Positions 5,772 to 7,001 of a DNA stretch of 7,001 nucleotides are shown here, piece after piece. The notes below the pieces were generated by a model. It saw only the letters and a list, made by a program, of their open reading frames with translations, was not told where the DNA came from and did not search any database. How positions within the stretch are numbered: position 1 is the stretch's first letter; each line of letters opens with the position of its first letter. The DNA is taken from NCBI GenBank assembly GCA_964570785.1, contig CAZMZG010000073.1, forward strand, positions 1 to 7,001. Direction: 5' to 3'. The translations under genes were made by a program, and so were the position numbers. Source of the stretch: Thermatribacter sp964570785. Lineage in GTDB: Bacteria > Atribacterota > Atribacteria > Atribacterales > Thermatribacteraceae.

Positions 5772-6632
5772 TCACTTATTCATAGAGATAAGGTAATTCA
5801 CGTATTTTCGATAATCACACTTAGGGCGAGGATTAAAGCGCAGATAAACCTCTATTACTTCTTTTTCATTCACTTTTCTCTCTTCCCGAGCCTCCAGAAG
5901 ACCTGCAACTATCCGGGCCTGACTTTCATATTCCCGCATGGCATCGCGAACTTTTTCCTCTGCTTCATAAGGAGCCTTAATAGCCAGATTAGCGCGAATA
6001 TCAGGGTCTCTGCTCTGCAAAAAAGCATCTTCCGGAGAAAAATCACTCCACACTGCATACTGCAAAAAAGTAGAAATAGGGCGAGCTTCACCCCAATCGG
6101 CCATTACCGGATCCCCAACCTGCGGTCCGTCAAAAGCTCCTACTAAGAAAGTGGCTGTATGATCCAGATGCTCCTTATAACCATTGGGTAAAAGCAAGCG
6201 AGTCGCTCCTATCCGACGCAGAAGAGGCAAGACCTTTCTGAGAGTACCCTCTTCCTTTCCGGGAAGATGCCAGCCGATAAAAGGCCATACACTGTAATCT
6301 TCATAATCTAAACGGTGAATGCGTATCTCAGGTATGCCTAACTTGCGGTATGCTCTGACAGTTTCCCTGAACCTCAAAGCAGTGATCAAATTCTTATGTT
6401 CAATTACACTGTAACCTCCAGAACCATTACAGAAAATCATCACGTGCACTTCTCCTCCAAAAAGCTGAACCGCTTGCAGGAGATACCCCGGACCAAGAAT
6501 AGCATCATCATCATGGGGAGCAAACACAACCACCTTTTCTTTTCCCTCACACCAATCAGGAAAGAAAAGATTAATGTCTTTACTCCACTCCTTGTTTATC
6601 AAGTCGTAAAAAGTAAAATCCTCCTTTTGCAT
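5772..6632 (-). CDS. PIG-L/LmbE-family deacetylase
   Basis: A 286-residue protein of the zinc-dependent PIG-L superfamily, which removes acetyl groups from N-acetylglucosamine-type sugars and their conjugates (MshB, BshB, GlcNAc-PI deacetylase and archaeal chitobiose deacetylase). VVVFAPHDDDA at 34-44 is the metal and catalytic motif. His40 and Asp43 are likely zinc ligands and Asp42 the likely base; the usual Pro of PHPDD is Asp41 and the usual Glu after it is Ala44. RFRE at 87-90 and the HLDH at 155-158, giving the third ligand His158, complete the family pattern. It is longer than BshB-type enzymes. The ATG at 6632 is preceded by GGAGG with 10 bases spacing; an upstream in-frame TTG at 6656 would precede that site and is unlikely. 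The 187 bases upstream show no strong promoter. Substrate unknown. Confidence 0.87.
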   Translation of the reverse strand: MQKEDFTFYDLINKEWSKDINLFFPDWCEGKEKVVVFAPHDDDAILGPGYLLQAVQLFGGEVHVMIFCNGSGGYSVIEHKNLITALRFRETVRAYRKLGIPEIRIHRLDYEDYSVWPFIGWHLPGKEEGTLRKVLPLLRRIGATRLLLPNGYKEHLDHTATFLVGAFDGPQVGDPVMADWGEARPISTFLQYAVWSDFSPEDAFLQSRDPDIRANLAIKAPYEAEEKVRDAMREYESQARIVAGLLEAREERKVNEKEVIEVYLRFNPRPKCDYRKYVNYLISMNK

Positions 6633-6819
6633 GTTCTCACACCCTCCCAAAAACAAAAAATAATCCGATAGAAAGCTTCGTTACAAAGCATGCAAAAACG
6701 TTTAGCTCGAGAAAGGCCTGACACAAAAAACTCTTCCTTCTCAATCAAAGTAAAATTTTCGCTTATACTCCAACCAGTCTCCCCACTCTTTCATAGCCTT
6801 TTCTTAAGGATTAGTGAAC

Positions 6820-7001
6820 TTATACCTGTACAACCTTTTTTTCCAAACAAGACTGATATATGGCTTCCACAACCCTCATGTTTCTCAAGCCAGCTTCATA
6901 ACTTAATGAAAAAGAACCTCCTTCAATCAACCAGCGACTAAAGTCGTCAACTTCCTGCGCGTAAAGCGGTTGTTCTTCCAAATAAAGCTTTTGCCACCCC
7001 T
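6820..7001 (-). CDS. probable Gfo/Idh/MocA oxidoreductase, C-terminal end only
   Basis: The minus-strand frame ending with TAA at 6822-6820 is open to the right edge of the window and gives 60 residues ending in GLRNMRVVEAIYQSCLEKK then VVQV. This resembles the standard end of Gfo/Idh/MocA proteins, where a short helix with NxxVVEAIYxSxxxG closes the protein and a preceding DDF...WLIEGG stretch marks the last part of the substrate domain. The N-terminal Rossmann fold is outside the window, so the family call rests on the tail alone. It lies upstream of the PIG-L deacetylase by 187 bases, which would make a dehydrogenase-deacetylase-dehydrogenase arrangement. No hairpin with a T-run follows its stop, so the downstream genes may belong to the same transcript. 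Confidence 0.65.
   Translation of the reverse strand, partial: GWQKLYLEEQPLYAQEVDDFSRWLIEGGSFSLSYEAGLRNMRVVEAIYQSCLEKKVVQV

Noticed and set aside
6675..6689. Small hairpin GCTT...AAGC in the gap upstream of the PIG-L gene
   Set aside because: It has only four Watson-Crick pairs and no directly following T-run, so it is too weak to call a terminator or riboswitch.

Overview
The window is an ordinary bacterial chromosome segment, densely packed, with every supported gene on the minus strand. Transcription therefore runs from the right end to the left. GroEL and GroES are of bacterial type, ribosome-binding sites are strong and AGGAGG-like, and several genes start with GTG. A small zinc-ribbon FmdB protein, a DmpA-type P1 peptidase and several Gfo/Idh/MocA-type genes would suit an anaerobic, possibly thermophilic lineage (Atribacterota, Thermotogota or Clostridia-like). 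That placement is an impression from protein style, not a demonstrated assignment.

Region 1 (right end, 7001 to 3413) is a carbohydrate-type cluster. It holds the C-terminal end of one probable Gfo/Idh/MocA oxidoreductase, a 187-base gap, a PIG-L/LmbE-family deacetylase, a complete Gfo/Idh/MocA oxidoreductase, and a regulator built like an NtrC-family sigma-54 activator. The last three genes are separated by only 10 and 3 bases and are very probably co-transcribed. The regulator keeps its Fis-type DNA-binding helix-turn-helix. It has lost the phospho-acceptor aspartate, the GAFTGA loop, the normal Walker B order, one arginine finger and the sensor II arginine.

Region 2 (3412 to 1226) is the groES-groEL operon. 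Its leader has no CIRCE element. Instead it carries two 20-base direct repeats 31 bases apart, each containing a TGCCA-N3-TGGCA palindrome, placed around a TATAAT box. A hairpin with a T-rich tail follows groEL.

Region 3 (1287 to 1) is a second tight gene run: an FmdB-family zinc-ribbon protein with a Ser/Cys-rich tail, a membrane-anchored protein with a C-terminal zinc ribbon, and the N-terminal part of a P1-family (DmpA/S58) peptidase cut by the window edge. A TATAAT box just after groEL could start this transcript, in which case the groEL terminator hairpin would lie in its 5' leader.

The two observations most worth following up are the degenerate activator-like regulator and the unusual palindromic repeats between it and groES. 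They may be connected as protein and binding site, but that is inference.
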